A stretch of 8,960 nt of DNA from Minisyncoccota bacterium (GTDB lineage Bacteria > Patescibacteriota > Minisyncoccia > SW-4-49-11), in the NCBI GenBank assembly GCA_018609785.1, contig JAHEOE010000125.1:1-8960 (forward strand). The letters run 5' to 3'. A program made the translations under genes and the position numbers. The notes beneath the pieces are model-generated. The model did not search any database and was not told where the DNA came from. It saw only the letters and a list, made by a program, of their open reading frames with translations. Shown piece by piece: positions 1-6,366 of this stretch. How positions within the stretch are numbered: position 1 is the stretch's first letter; every line of letters begins with the position of its first letter.

Positions 1-1832
1 ATATTAACGAGCTTGAGCACCCGATTTTCCGGATTAAGTGTGGTTTCCCAAAGTTGATCCGGATTCATTTCTCCAAGTCCCTTGTAGCGTTGCAGCGAAA
101 TGTTTCCTTTCTTATTCGTCTCTCGCATTTCTTTCATGATCTGCTCCTTTTCTTCATCGGAATAGGCGTAATGCGTTTCTTTTCCGCGCGTCAACTTATA
201 TAAAGGAGGTTTGGCGATATAAACATGTCCATTGGTAATCAGATCGGGGAAGTACCGATAAAAGAGAGTCAGTAAGAGCGTGACAATGTGTGCCCCGTCC
301 ACATCGGCGTCACACATGATAATGAGACGTCGGTACCGCAGCTTGCTAATATCAAAGGTATCTCCAATGGAAGTTCCCAGGGCAATAACCAAAGACTTAA
401 TTTCTTTGGAGTTCAGCATTTTATCGAGTCGCGCTTTTTCAACATTCAAGATTTTTCCACGCAAGGGCAAAATCGCCTGTGTTTCCCGATCACGTCCTTG
501 CTTTCCGGACCCTCCGGCGGAGTCTCCCTCTACAATAAACAACTCACTCCGGCTGGTATCTTTGGTGGAACAGTCCGCCAATTTTCCCGGCAAAGTCATA
601 CCTTCCAAGGCCCCCTTACGGATCACCGTATCTCGAGCCGCCTTGGCCGCTTTGCGGGCTTTAGCCGCAAGCAGTCCGCCCTCCACAATCGCTTTGGCAT
701 CTTGCGGATGACTATCAAAATACTCGGCAAGGGCGTTACCAAATACCTGATCCACAGCGCTGCGAGCCTCTACGTTACCCAATTTATCTTTGGTCTGTCC
801 TTCAAACTGAGGAGACAGCGGCGCCTTAAGTTTTACGCTGATCACCGCAACCAAACCTTCGCGTACGTCTTCACCGGTCAAACTTTCATCCGAAGACTTA
901 ATAAATCCGTTGGTACGCGCATACTCGTTAATCGCTCGCGTAAGAGCGGTGCGAAAACCGGTCAAATGCGTACCTCCGCCCGGCGTATCGATATTATTCA
1001 CGAAAGAAAGTTCCATCGATTGCAAATCTTGAGAATATTGAAAGGCAACTTCCACGAAGATGTTATCGTGTTCTTCGTTGCAATAGAAAATATTCTGATG
1101 ACGCGGTTCTTCCCCATGAAACAGATAATCCACGTACGAGACAATACCGCTGTCAAAGAAAAAGGTGTAATCCGTAGGCTCTTGCGGATCTCGCTTGTCA
1201 TACACCACGATTTTCACACCTTTGGTGAGATACGCCTGGGAACGAAGATAGTTATAAATTTTCTCGAGATTAAAGTCAATTTCGGGAAAGATTTCAGGGT
1301 CGGGCTGAAACATTATGGTTGTGCCGTGGTTTTTACTTTTCCCGGTTTGTTTCACCTCCGTCAAAGGCGTACCTCGTTCGTATTCTTGCTCACACAGCAC
1401 ACCGTCCCGCTCGACGGTGACTTTGGTATACGTGGAAAGCGCGTTCACGATAGAGACTCCGACACCGTGAAGTCCGCCCGAGACTTGGTACCCGCCTTTC
1501 CCGAATTTCCCGCCGGCGTGCAGTTTGGTCATGACCGTTTCTACGGTGGAGACGCCGGTTTTGGGGTGCTTATCAGTCGGAATGCCGCGACCGTTATCGG
1601 TCATACGAACGTAATTGTCCGGCAAGAGCTCGACGGTAATTTGATCACAAAATCCGCCCATCGCCTCGTCGATGGAATTATTAACAACTTCCCAGATTAA
1701 TTGATGAAGACCGCTTTCACCCGTAGAACCGATGTACATGCCGGGCCGGACGCGTACGGGTTCCAAGCCTTCCAACACATCAATTCCCTCGGAGGTGTAA
1801 CTCATCTGATTATTGGTTTTATCGTCCGCCAT
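1..1832 (-). CDS. gyrB: DNA gyrase subunit B (3' end cut off by the window edge)
   Basis: ATPase subunit of DNA gyrase, the type IIA topoisomerase that introduces negative supercoils using ATP together with GyrA. I translated 610 codons from the ATG at 1832 with no internal stop. The GHKL ATPase site is complete: E48, N52 and D55 in EVVNNSIDEA, DNGRGIP at 79-85, and GGLHGVGVSIVNALS at 119-133. The Toprim domain has EGDSAGG with E435, and the metal-binding DADVDG with D508, D510 and D512. Near the left edge the sequence reads QRYKGLGEMNPDQLW, typical of the gyrase C-terminal end. Compared with usual short GyrB proteins (about 640 aa), roughly the last 30-40 residues lie outside the window. The start fits the normal N-terminus leading into VRVRPGMYIGS. 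There is no strong Shine-Dalgarno, only an A-rich AAAGAAA upstream. ParE is the main alternative, but the overall signature favours GyrB. Confidence 0.97.
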   Translation of the reverse strand, partial: MADDKTNNQMSYTSEGIDVLEGLEPVRVRPGMYIGSTGESGLHQLIWEVVNNSIDEAMGGFCDQITVELLPDNYVRMTDNGRGIPTDKHPKTGVSTVETVMTKLHAGGKFGKGGYQVSGGLHGVGVSIVNALSTYTKVTVERDGVLCEQEYERGTPLTEVKQTGKSKNHGTTIMFQPDPEIFPEIDFNLEKIYNYLRSQAYLTKGVKIVVYDKRDPQEPTDYTFFFDSGIVSYVDYLFHGEEPRHQNIFYCNEEHDNIFVEVAFQYSQDLQSMELSFVNNIDTPGGGTHLTGFRTALTRAINEYARTNGFIKSSDESLTGEDVREGLVAVISVKLKAPLSPQFEGQTKDKLGNVEARSAVDQVFGNALAEYFDSHPQDAKAIVEGGLLAAKARKAAKAARDTVIRKGALEGMTLPGKLADCSTKDTSRSELFIVEGDSAGGSGKQGRDRETQAILPLRGKILNVEKARLDKMLNSKEIKSLVIALGTSIGDTFDISKLRYRRLIIMCDADVDGAHIVTLLLTLFYRYFPDLITNGHVYIAKPPLYKLTRGKETHYAYSDEEKEQIMKEMRETNKKGNISLQRYKGLGEMNPDQLWETTLNPENRVLKLVN

Positions 1833-1861
1833 AAGCACGTTTCTTTGAGCTATTAATATTA

Positions 1862-1870
1862 AGTGTATCA
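1862..1870 (-). promoter_or_regulatory. Candidate extended -10 promoter of gyrB
   Basis: Read on the minus strand this is TGATACACT, an extended -10 element (TG-n-TACACT) about 30 nt upstream of the gyrB ATG. No convincing -35 lies 16-18 nt further upstream. Start would fall near 1855, giving a leader of roughly 20 nt. It is a pattern match only. Confidence 0.3.
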
Positions 1871-1966
1871 TTTTTGCCCGCGTAAAGAAAGCGAGAAACC
1901 ATCTCCACAGATGAGAAAGGGATGTAAGTCTGGAATTCAGCCTAGGGAATATACGGTTTCGAACAC

Positions 1967-2061
1967 GATATGCGATGGCGGACACGGTAGATATACAATG
2001 GATATAGAGATATTCTCATGTGTATGTATCTTGCTGTGTTTTCCTCCTTTTTAAAGGAGGA
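1967..2061. repeat. Dispersed repeat, left copy (inverted relative to 8861-8960)
   Basis: This stretch matches the reverse complement of the right end of the window. The best block, 2008-2050 against 8870-8912, is 43 positions with two mismatches by hand alignment. The match continues more weakly outward through ATGGCGG / GTGGCGG and GATATAC motifs to about 1967. It ends in a palindrome, TCCTCCTTT (2042-2050), TT, AAAGGAGGA (2053-2061). An open frame through it gives a peptide EIFSCVCILLCFPP in both copies, but the repeat shows no sign of being a real gene. I do not recognise the family. Confidence 0.8.
2030..2061. repeat. 32-bp direct repeat, copy 1, with TCCTCC palindrome
   Basis: The 32 bases from 2030 to 2061 are identical to 2208-2239 in the same orientation. 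The unit consists of CTTGCTGTGTTTT followed by a palindrome with arms of at least nine bases (TCCTCCTTT / AAAGGAGGA). It is nested inside the longer dispersed repeat. Confidence 0.85.
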
Positions 2062-2077
2062 TGCGTCAATATACAGC
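2056..2077. repeat. Repeat tail motif (GGAT-n-YGTC...ATACAGC), copy 1
   Basis: Reads GGAGGATGCGTCAATATACAGC counting through two blocks. Related versions occur at 2256-2277, 2361-2382 and, inverted, at 8824-8848. The shared pattern is GAGGAT, then YGTC, then about two bases, then ATRCAGC or ATRGCAG. In copies 1 and 3 a CGAGGGAAAGTRAGG element also occurs nearby (2086-2100 and 2351-2365). Confidence 0.6.
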
Positions 2078-2150
2078 TCAAATTTCGAGGGAAAGTAAGG
2101 TTTTTGTGATATGAGCAGTTTTTAACGAAACTCCTCCGTCCTTACGGACA

Positions 2151-2172
2151 CCTCCTCTTTAAAAAGAGGAGG
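2151..2172. repeat. Perfect-arm palindrome CCTCCTCTTT / AAAGAGGAGG
   Basis: Two 10-base arms (2151-2160 and 2163-2172) separated by AA. It is preceded by a second small inverted repeat, CCGT-CCTT-ACGG at 2136-2147. The arms resemble the TCCTCCTTT palindromes at 2042-2061 and 2217-2242 but carry CTCTTT, so this is a related unit, probably in the opposite orientation. It is a member of the local repeat cluster; it lacks the T-tract expected of an intrinsic terminator for either strand. Confidence 0.7.
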
Positions 2173-2207
2173 ACACAAGTTGTTTTTTATTCTTTAGGGG
2201 AGTGATA

Positions 2208-2242
2208 CTTGCTGTGTTTTCCTCCTTTTTAAAGGAGGAAAA
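2208..2242. repeat. 32-bp direct repeat, copy 2, with extended palindrome
   Basis: Bases 2208-2239 are identical to 2030-2061. Here the palindrome is longer: TTTTCCTCCTTT (2217-2228), TT, AAAGGAGGAAAA (2231-2242), that is 12-base arms. The flanking sequence before position 2208 diverges from copy 1 within a few bases, so the repeated module is short and separable from the longer dispersed repeat. Confidence 0.85.
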
Positions 2243-2255
2243 GCCCGAAGGGAAA

Positions 2256-2277
2256 GGAGGATTTGTCGACATGGCAG
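2256..2277. repeat. Repeat tail motif, copy 2
   Basis: GGAGGATTTGTCGAC followed by ATGGCAG, matching the tail motif at 2056-2077 and 2361-2382 at most positions. It lies 13 bases after the 12-base-arm palindrome, separated by AGCCCGAAGGGAA. Confidence 0.55.
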
Positions 2278-2310
2278 TCCCCTGAAAATAGGCTTTCGAT
2301 AGCAAGCCGT

Positions 2311-2332
2311 AAAAAACACGTCAGTGTTTTTT
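2311..2332. terminator. Candidate bidirectional terminator hairpin
   Basis: AAAAAACAC (2311-2319), loop GTCA, GTGTTTTTT (2324-2332). The reverse complement reads the same way, so either strand gives a hairpin with a trailing T6. It lies about 95 nt past the stop codon of the leftward glycosyltransferase gene, where a terminator for the 6222-2428 unit would be expected. The stem is A/T-rich, with a weak GC core (CAC/GTG), so termination strength is uncertain. A second stem, GGCTT (2291-2295) / AAGCC (2304-2308), lies beside it. Confidence 0.4.
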
Positions 2333-2360
2333 AAGTGTCCGTACAAGCTTCGAGGGAAAG

Positions 2361-2382
2361 TGAGGATTCGTCGTTATACAGC
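2361..2382. repeat. Repeat tail motif, copy 3
   Basis: TGAGGATTCGTCGTT followed by ATACAGC, preceded by CGAGGGAAAG at 2351-2360. This combination matches 2086-2100 plus the tail motif at 2056-2077, but in a different order, which suggests rearranged or nested repeat fragments. Between here and the glycosyltransferase stop codon at 2428 I see nothing further. Confidence 0.55.
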
Positions 2383-2427
2383 ATCTTCATAGGAAATAAT
2401 AAACTTTTGAGATGACCTCTAAACACT

Positions 2428-3945
2428 TCACTCCTTCTTCCGCCCCTTAGGCGTCACCCAGAAGCCCAAGTATTTGCCGAACATCAGGCGCGTTTGCGCT
2501 TCAATGGCCGGGGCGGCGGCCAAGGGAATGGCAATGATCGGGGCCAAAATCCATTGCACATACATAAACAGTCCCCGCCATTTGGAATAACCTTCGGGAC
2601 GCGGCGGTACCAAGGAGCCATTGAGGTACGCGGTCAAAAGCAACCCGACCATGGCCACGGTCATCATAGTTCCGGTGTAATCGGGCAAATTATACGCAAT
2701 CACCGTCCCCCGAAAGTCTTCTCCCCCTAAAAGCAACGGAACCCATCCGACAAACGCAAGAATAAACGGTGCCGTAGCCCATGTATAATGCCCGGCGATC
2801 ATATTAAAAATGCGCTCGGTTTTGATCCATCGATTGGCACGAGGATTACGCGCATACGAACGCATCGTTAAGGGTAGATTTTCAATACCATACGCCCACC
2901 GCCGCATCTGCTTATACTGATTTTTGAACGCTTGTACCACCGTATCCGCCTCAATCGCATCAAACGAAACGGGAATATGAATGGGCTCAACCTCGTAATC
3001 CCCGTCGTAGTAGTCAATACACTTCCAATAAATCGCGGAATCGTCCGAAACCATATTCACCGGCCAGAAATTGACATTCACCAGCGTCTGAAAACTCATG
3101 GAATGACTCGAAAACGTCACCATCCGATCCGGGCGCATGGACTCCATCATATGCCAAAACGTGGAACTGACTGCCATAATACGGGCGAACGGGGGTACAC
3201 GCCAAATATTATTATGATACATCGGCAATGGCTGATAACTGTGTCGGTGAGGTTTGTCAATCGTCAAAAACGTATATGCCAAAGCCGGGAGATACTGCGG
3301 ATGCGCAATAGTATCACTGTCGAAAATAGACGCGGGCACGTTCCGATAATCAACCCCCTCTTCATCCAAATACTCTTGGAGACGCCGAGCCGCATAGGAA
3401 GTGTTCGCGCCTTTCGCTTTCAGCTCACCGGGAGTGTCCGCGGGATGCGCGGTAATCAAAAGTTTATGAAATACGCCCTCAAATTTTTCTTTCAGATAGG
3501 CTTCCTTTTCCTGACGGACTTCACCTTCCCGCTCTTCGGTGGCTACAACCACAATAATCCGATCCGAAGGATAATTTGCTTCTCGCAAAGAATTGAGACT
3601 GGTCTCAAGAACGGTTTTGTCCTCATCATACGTCGGGAAAATTACCGCATGATATAAATTATCAAACCCTTCACACTCACGGGCGTACGCAAGCCAATCT
3701 TTCTTCACATCTTTCTTCATTTTCCGATACGCTCCGATAAGAAACGTATTCAGATAAAACACCTTCAGTAACCAGTAGATATCATAGATGATGATAAAAA
3801 TCGCCACAAAAACCGGAATGACGAACGAGAGCGCAATAAGTCCCAAGAATGTTCCCCAGGTGAGAAGACCGGGCAACATCTCAAAGAAGCGTTGCCACCG
3901 CCGCTCTCGCGGATCTGTGTTTTTCGGATCGGGATACGTATACAT
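2428..3945 (-). CDS. Membrane-embedded family 2 glycosyltransferase (cellulose-synthase-like)
   Basis: Probably transfers sugars from a nucleotide-sugar donor at the inner face of the membrane to build an envelope or exported polysaccharide; the exact sugar cannot be told. In this 505-residue protein, two hydrophobic segments (about 27-65) precede the catalytic domain and three more follow it (about 387-407, 424-445, 457-483). The GT-A fold is shown by VIFPTYDED (101-109), the metal-binding DSD (209-211), an SDD in the place of the catalytic TED (300-302), and QMRRW (346-350), which fits the QxxRW signature of processive synthases. The usual Asp pair after the second strand is replaced by VVVATEERE (132-140), a recognisable but atypical variant. 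It is the last gene of the leftward unit, starting 3 nt after the stop of the preceding small membrane protein, so translation is likely coupled. No good Shine-Dalgarno is visible. Whether it makes a polymer or adds a single sugar is open. Confidence 0.88.
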   Translation of the reverse strand: MYTYPDPKNTDPRERRWQRFFEMLPGLLTWGTFLGLIALSFVIPVFVAIFIIIYDIYWLLKVFYLNTFLIGAYRKMKKDVKKDWLAYARECEGFDNLYHAVIFPTYDEDKTVLETSLNSLREANYPSDRIIVVVATEEREGEVRQEKEAYLKEKFEGVFHKLLITAHPADTPGELKAKGANTSYAARRLQEYLDEEGVDYRNVPASIFDSDTIAHPQYLPALAYTFLTIDKPHRHSYQPLPMYHNNIWRVPPFARIMAVSSTFWHMMESMRPDRMVTFSSHSMSFQTLVNVNFWPVNMVSDDSAIYWKCIDYYDGDYEVEPIHIPVSFDAIEADTVVQAFKNQYKQMRRWAYGIENLPLTMRSYARNPRANRWIKTERIFNMIAGHYTWATAPFILAFVGWVPLLLGGEDFRGTVIAYNLPDYTGTMMTVAMVGLLLTAYLNGSLVPPRPEGYSKWRGLFMYVQWILAPIIAIPLAAAPAIEAQTRLMFGKYLGFWVTPKGRKKE

Positions 3946-3948
3946 AGG

Positions 3949-4326
3949 CTAAATCTGGTTTTCCATGCCCACCACTATAACATATACTCCCAAAAGTATG
4001 CTTATGCCGATTGTGGACACGGCGATCAAATGGTATCCAAACCGCCGATTTTTCCTGTTCACAGACCGCATATTCCGCATCAGAAGGGCCAGTACCAAAT
4101 TCCCCAAAGCAACACCGGTTCCCACTCCGAGATACCCAAACATATACCACGCCGGTACAATGATCTGTTCTCCGCCCGCTTCCAAAAATTGACTTCGAAT
4201 AAGCGTCCCATAGGCATCCGGGCCAAGCCAACGCCAAATATACAGGTATAATCCCAAATGCAATACAAAAGCAGCACCCACATATAGCCAAAAACTGCGC
4301 GGAATACGTATACGTTGCATCTTCAT
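3949..4326 (-). CDS. Small three-helix membrane protein, function unknown
   Basis: I do not recognise a family. The 125-residue product has a short basic N-terminus (MKMQRIRIPR) and three hydrophobic segments at about 11-32, 56-83 and 98-119. The loop between the second and third is very basic (RNMRSVNRKNRR), which by the positive-inside rule places that loop and the N-terminus in the cytoplasm. Its ATG overlaps the stop of the DciA-like gene as ATGA (4 nt), and its own stop is 3 nt before the glycosyltransferase start, so it is embedded in the unit and probably translated by coupling. The position suggests, but does not prove, that it works with the glycosyltransferase, as small membrane partners do in other synthase systems. 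No catalytic motif is visible. A second ATG two codons in (4320) is an alternative start. Confidence 0.8.
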   Translation of the reverse strand: MKMQRIRIPRSFWLYVGAAFVLHLGLYLYIWRWLGPDAYGTLIRSQFLEAGGEQIIVPAWYMFGYLGVGTGVALGNLVLALLMRNMRSVNRKNRRFGYHLIAVSTIGISILLGVYVIVVGMENQI

Positions 4327-4616
4327 GACCGCATATCAAATACCAAGCGTTCGACGAGATCGGCTCCCTCGGGAAGTTGGGAGTTGAGTTGCGTTAAAAT
4401 GTCTTCTTCGTGTAAGCGTAAAAAGGAGGCATGGGTCGGCGAGGTGGCGGTCACAGTCAGGCGACCGCGCTCGATTTTTACGGCTTCCGTGGTTCCCAAA
4501 TGCGCGAATGATTCGGCAATAACTTGATCATAACGCACACACACACGAGCACTTCGGATCGTGTGAGACAAACCTTTATGTTCACTCCGATGTTCGAGAA
4601 GACTGTTCAGTTTCAT
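4323..4616 (-). CDS. DUF721/DciA-like protein (probable replicative helicase loader)
   Basis: This 97-residue product fits the DUF721 pattern: an N-terminal helix with SLLEHRSEHKGLS, then a region corresponding to the usual 'W..vvG..ia' (RYDQVIAESFAHLGTTEA, 28-45), then the strands 'v..G.LtV.a.S...a..L' (KIERGRLTVTATSPTHASFL, 47-66), then 'il..lN' (DILTQLNSQL, 72-81) and a closing VERLVFDMR strand. Family members include DciA, which helps load the DnaB helicase in many bacteria without DnaC or DnaI; that role is inferred here. It keeps only the compact DUF721 core, with no long tail. The start lies 35 nt inside the end of xseA, preceded by a GGAAGTG-like purine run, and the stop overlaps the next ATG. 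The hallmark Trp is replaced by Tyr, so the match is by pattern rather than by identity. Confidence 0.72.
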   Translation of the reverse strand: MKLNSLLEHRSEHKGLSHTIRSARVCVRYDQVIAESFAHLGTTEAVKIERGRLTVTATSPTHASFLRLHEEDILTQLNSQLPEGADLVERLVFDMRS

Positions 4617-6222
4617 GACTTTGTTTCACTTCCGTTTCGATATATCCGTCCGCCAACTCCGTCTCCAGCCGGTCGCCGGATGTCAGTTGACCTGCGTTAC
4701 GTATAATTGTACCATCTTTACGCGTAATACTGTACCCGCGTTTGAGAACCTCTCGATGATCAAAACTGTGAAGCAGACGGGTGGTGGCATCGACCCGTTC
4801 TTTGTACGTAGCCACTAATTGCTTCATGGACGCCTCAAGACGCGTTTCCATATCCTGCACCCGTCGACGCAGATCCGCGGCGCGTTGTTCATAAAGATGC
4901 ATGTACGAATACAGCCGATGCGTAATCTGTCGCACCTGTTCCCGCGTGTGCCGAAAGTAACGCTCCATAACGGAATGCGCCGTATCCACGCGAGATCGTA
5001 ACTCCCGCACATCAGTCGTCAGTGACCGATGCATGAGCGCCACCGCGTTGTCCACGCGACGCCTCAAATCCCCGGCATCGGGCACAATCAACTCCGCCGC
5101 GTTGGAAGGCGTGGACGCCCGCACATCAGCCACAAACCCGGCAATAGTCTCATCTCGCTCGTGCCCCACCCCGCACACAATAGGAACAGAAGACGCGTAG
5201 ATCGCCCGGGCCACCTCTTCAGAATTAAACGCATGCAGATCATCAATCGACCCTCCTCCACGCGTAATGACGATCAGATCCAACGGATACGTCTCCAACA
5301 TCCGAAGCGCCTCCAGAATTTCGTTTACCGCGGACTGACCTTGCACCTGCACATGCCGAAAATAGATATCCAGTCCGCCCATGCGCGCAGACAACACTTT
5401 GTGAAAATCCCGATACGCGGCCGCATCTTGGGACGTAATCAATCCGATTTTCTGAGGAAATCGCGGCAACTCGCGTTTGCGTTCCGGACTGAAAAGTCCT
5501 TCGGTGTCCAACTTTTTCTTTAACAGTTCAAATGCTTTCAGCAGTTCTCCCTCTCCCGAGAGTTCGATGGAATTGACCGAAATGCCGAACATGCCTGATT
5601 TGACGGAAAGGCGAGGCTTGCCGTTGATAATGACGCGCATGCCATCTACTAACGAAATTTGCGACTTGCGCAAAACAAAGACCGTGCCGATACAACGCAC
5701 TTTGGCTTCCTTTTCTTCATCTTTAAGGTCAAAAAACACCCACTGGTGCGAGCCGAAGCTGGAGGTTTGCACGCCCGAGACTTCTCCTTCCACGCGCACA
5801 TGTTCAAACGAGACCAACTCGTTAATGGAACGATTAAACTCGTAGACCGAAATTGGATTGCCTTCGCTGTCGTTCACCCGAGCGTTGTTCTCCAATTTTT
5901 GCACCGCCATGCGCGCGGTCGAGGCCACGGACTTGGCTTCGCCGGGGTTGTTCGCCACGTATTTCAGATCTTCCAGCGCCTGCTCTCCGCCTTTGGAAGC
6001 AAGAACCGAGACCGCCTCTTTCCGCACGGATGCGGCCGAGTCATAAAGCCCGTTCCTGATAAGCGTTTCCACCTTGTCCCAGCTCAGTTTTGCCAAGTTC
6101 TGAATCACGTATTTGCGGGTCAATGCTTTCTCGTCATCAAGAAGCATTTGAAGCCCGAAAACCGCTCCGTCTCCCTTCCGCGCAACCAATTGCTCGGCGT
6201 AGGACTTGATCTGTTTGCTCAT
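4582..6222 (-). CDS. xseA: Exonuclease VII large subunit with N-terminal HEAT-like extension
   Basis: Catalytic subunit of exonuclease VII, which degrades single-stranded DNA from both ends in repair and recombination. The 546 residues divide into a helical-repeat extension (about 18-112: helix pairs such as RKYVIQNLAKL and VRKEAVSVLAS, HEAT-like), an OB-fold domain (about 122-222, beginning ISVYEFNRSINELV), the nuclease domain (about 250-382), a long helical coiled-coil region (385-485) and the conserved end VLKRGYSIT. The expected active-site residues are present: D272, R321 in TRGGGS, H354 and D357 in GVGHERD, followed by the family's ASTPSNAAELIVPD. The usual protein is about 400-460 aa without the extension; the ORF is continuous, with no frameshift at the join. 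No xseB follows; the next gene overlaps by 35 nt and is DciA-like. The ATG at 6222 has a moderate GAGAGA Shine-Dalgarno and a promoter-like sequence just upstream. Confidence 0.94.
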   Translation of the reverse strand: MSKQIKSYAEQLVARKGDGAVFGLQMLLDDEKALTRKYVIQNLAKLSWDKVETLIRNGLYDSAASVRKEAVSVLASKGGEQALEDLKYVANNPGEAKSVASTARMAVQKLENNARVNDSEGNPISVYEFNRSINELVSFEHVRVEGEVSGVQTSSFGSHQWVFFDLKDEEKEAKVRCIGTVFVLRKSQISLVDGMRVIINGKPRLSVKSGMFGISVNSIELSGEGELLKAFELLKKKLDTEGLFSPERKRELPRFPQKIGLITSQDAAAYRDFHKVLSARMGGLDIYFRHVQVQGQSAVNEILEALRMLETYPLDLIVITRGGGSIDDLHAFNSEEVARAIYASSVPIVCGVGHERDETIAGFVADVRASTPSNAAELIVPDAGDLRRRVDNAVALMHRSLTTDVRELRSRVDTAHSVMERYFRHTREQVRQITHRLYSYMHLYEQRAADLRRRVQDMETRLEASMKQLVATYKERVDATTRLLHSFDHREVLKRGYSITRKDGTIIRNAGQLTSGDRLETELADGYIETEVKQSHETEQSSRTSE

Positions 6223-6247
6223 ACGTCACGTCTCTCTACCTCTGTGC

Positions 6248-6271
6248 AGTATAGCAGATGTGAGAGGTCAA
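6248..6271 (-). promoter_or_regulatory. Candidate promoter of the xseA unit
   Basis: On the minus strand TGCTATACT (6256-6248) is a strong extended -10 element (five of six matches to TATAAT), 25-35 nt upstream of the xseA ATG. A TTGACC sits upstream (6271-6266), but only 12 bp from the -10, too close for normal -35 spacing, so recognition would rest on the extended -10. No other promoter-like element is evident within the unit down to 2428, which supports one transcript for all four genes. Confidence 0.5.
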
Positions 6272-6297
6272 CACCTACCCTTGGCCCCTCTCCCATC

Positions 6298-6366
6298 TTC
6301 ATGCTACGTTGAAAGAAATTACTTCGTAAAACACAAACATATGCAAAAAGCACTCACCATCCTCAA
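6298..6366 (+). repeat. Shared leader plus start-codon cassette, copy 1
   Basis: Hand alignment of 6298-6366 with 7278-7346 gives three mismatches (6330, 6352 and 6361) over 69 positions. It covers 43 nt before the ATG and the first codons. Within it TGCTACGTT (6302-6310) resembles a poor extended -10, and TTAC-TTC-GTAA (6319-6329) could form a tiny hairpin. There is no Shine-Dalgarno; the bases before the ATG are A-rich. The third gene shares only the part from 6339 onward (8032-8065, one mismatch). The conserved untranslated part is probably a promoter or a translation-control element, but which cannot be decided. Confidence 0.85.

Noticed and set aside
288..1700. Long plus-strand open frame (470 codons) opposite gyrB
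   Set aside because: It lies fully antisense to a gene with all gyrase motifs in frame. Its translation has no recognisable domain and is explained by the codon bias of gyrB.
1863..2054. Short open frame in the left repeat (and a matching minus-strand frame in the right repeat) sharing EIFSCVCILLCFPP
   Set aside because: The shared peptide is a by-product of the shared repeat DNA; it has no consistent start, length or ribosome site.
1833..2427. CRISPR array or replication origin in the gene-free region
   Set aside because: The repeats are palindromic, unequal in spacing and shuffled, with no uniform spacers; I saw no cluster of DnaA-box sequences.
2932..3657. Plus-strand open frame of 241 codons opposite the glycosyltransferase
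   Set aside because: Antisense shadow of a gene with clear catalytic motifs; the translated product is rich in Arg, His and Ile with no domain.
3881..4339. 152-codon minus-strand frame overlapping the small membrane protein and the glycosyltransferase start
   Set aside because: It competes with the 125-residue protein, which has three clean membrane segments, an ATGA overlap and 3-nt spacing to the next gene. The 152-codon frame has no such features.
6206..6340. Upstream in-frame start extending array copy 1 by 45 residues
   Set aside because: It would overlap xseA and its promoter, and the paralogues all begin at MQKALTILK following the same leader.
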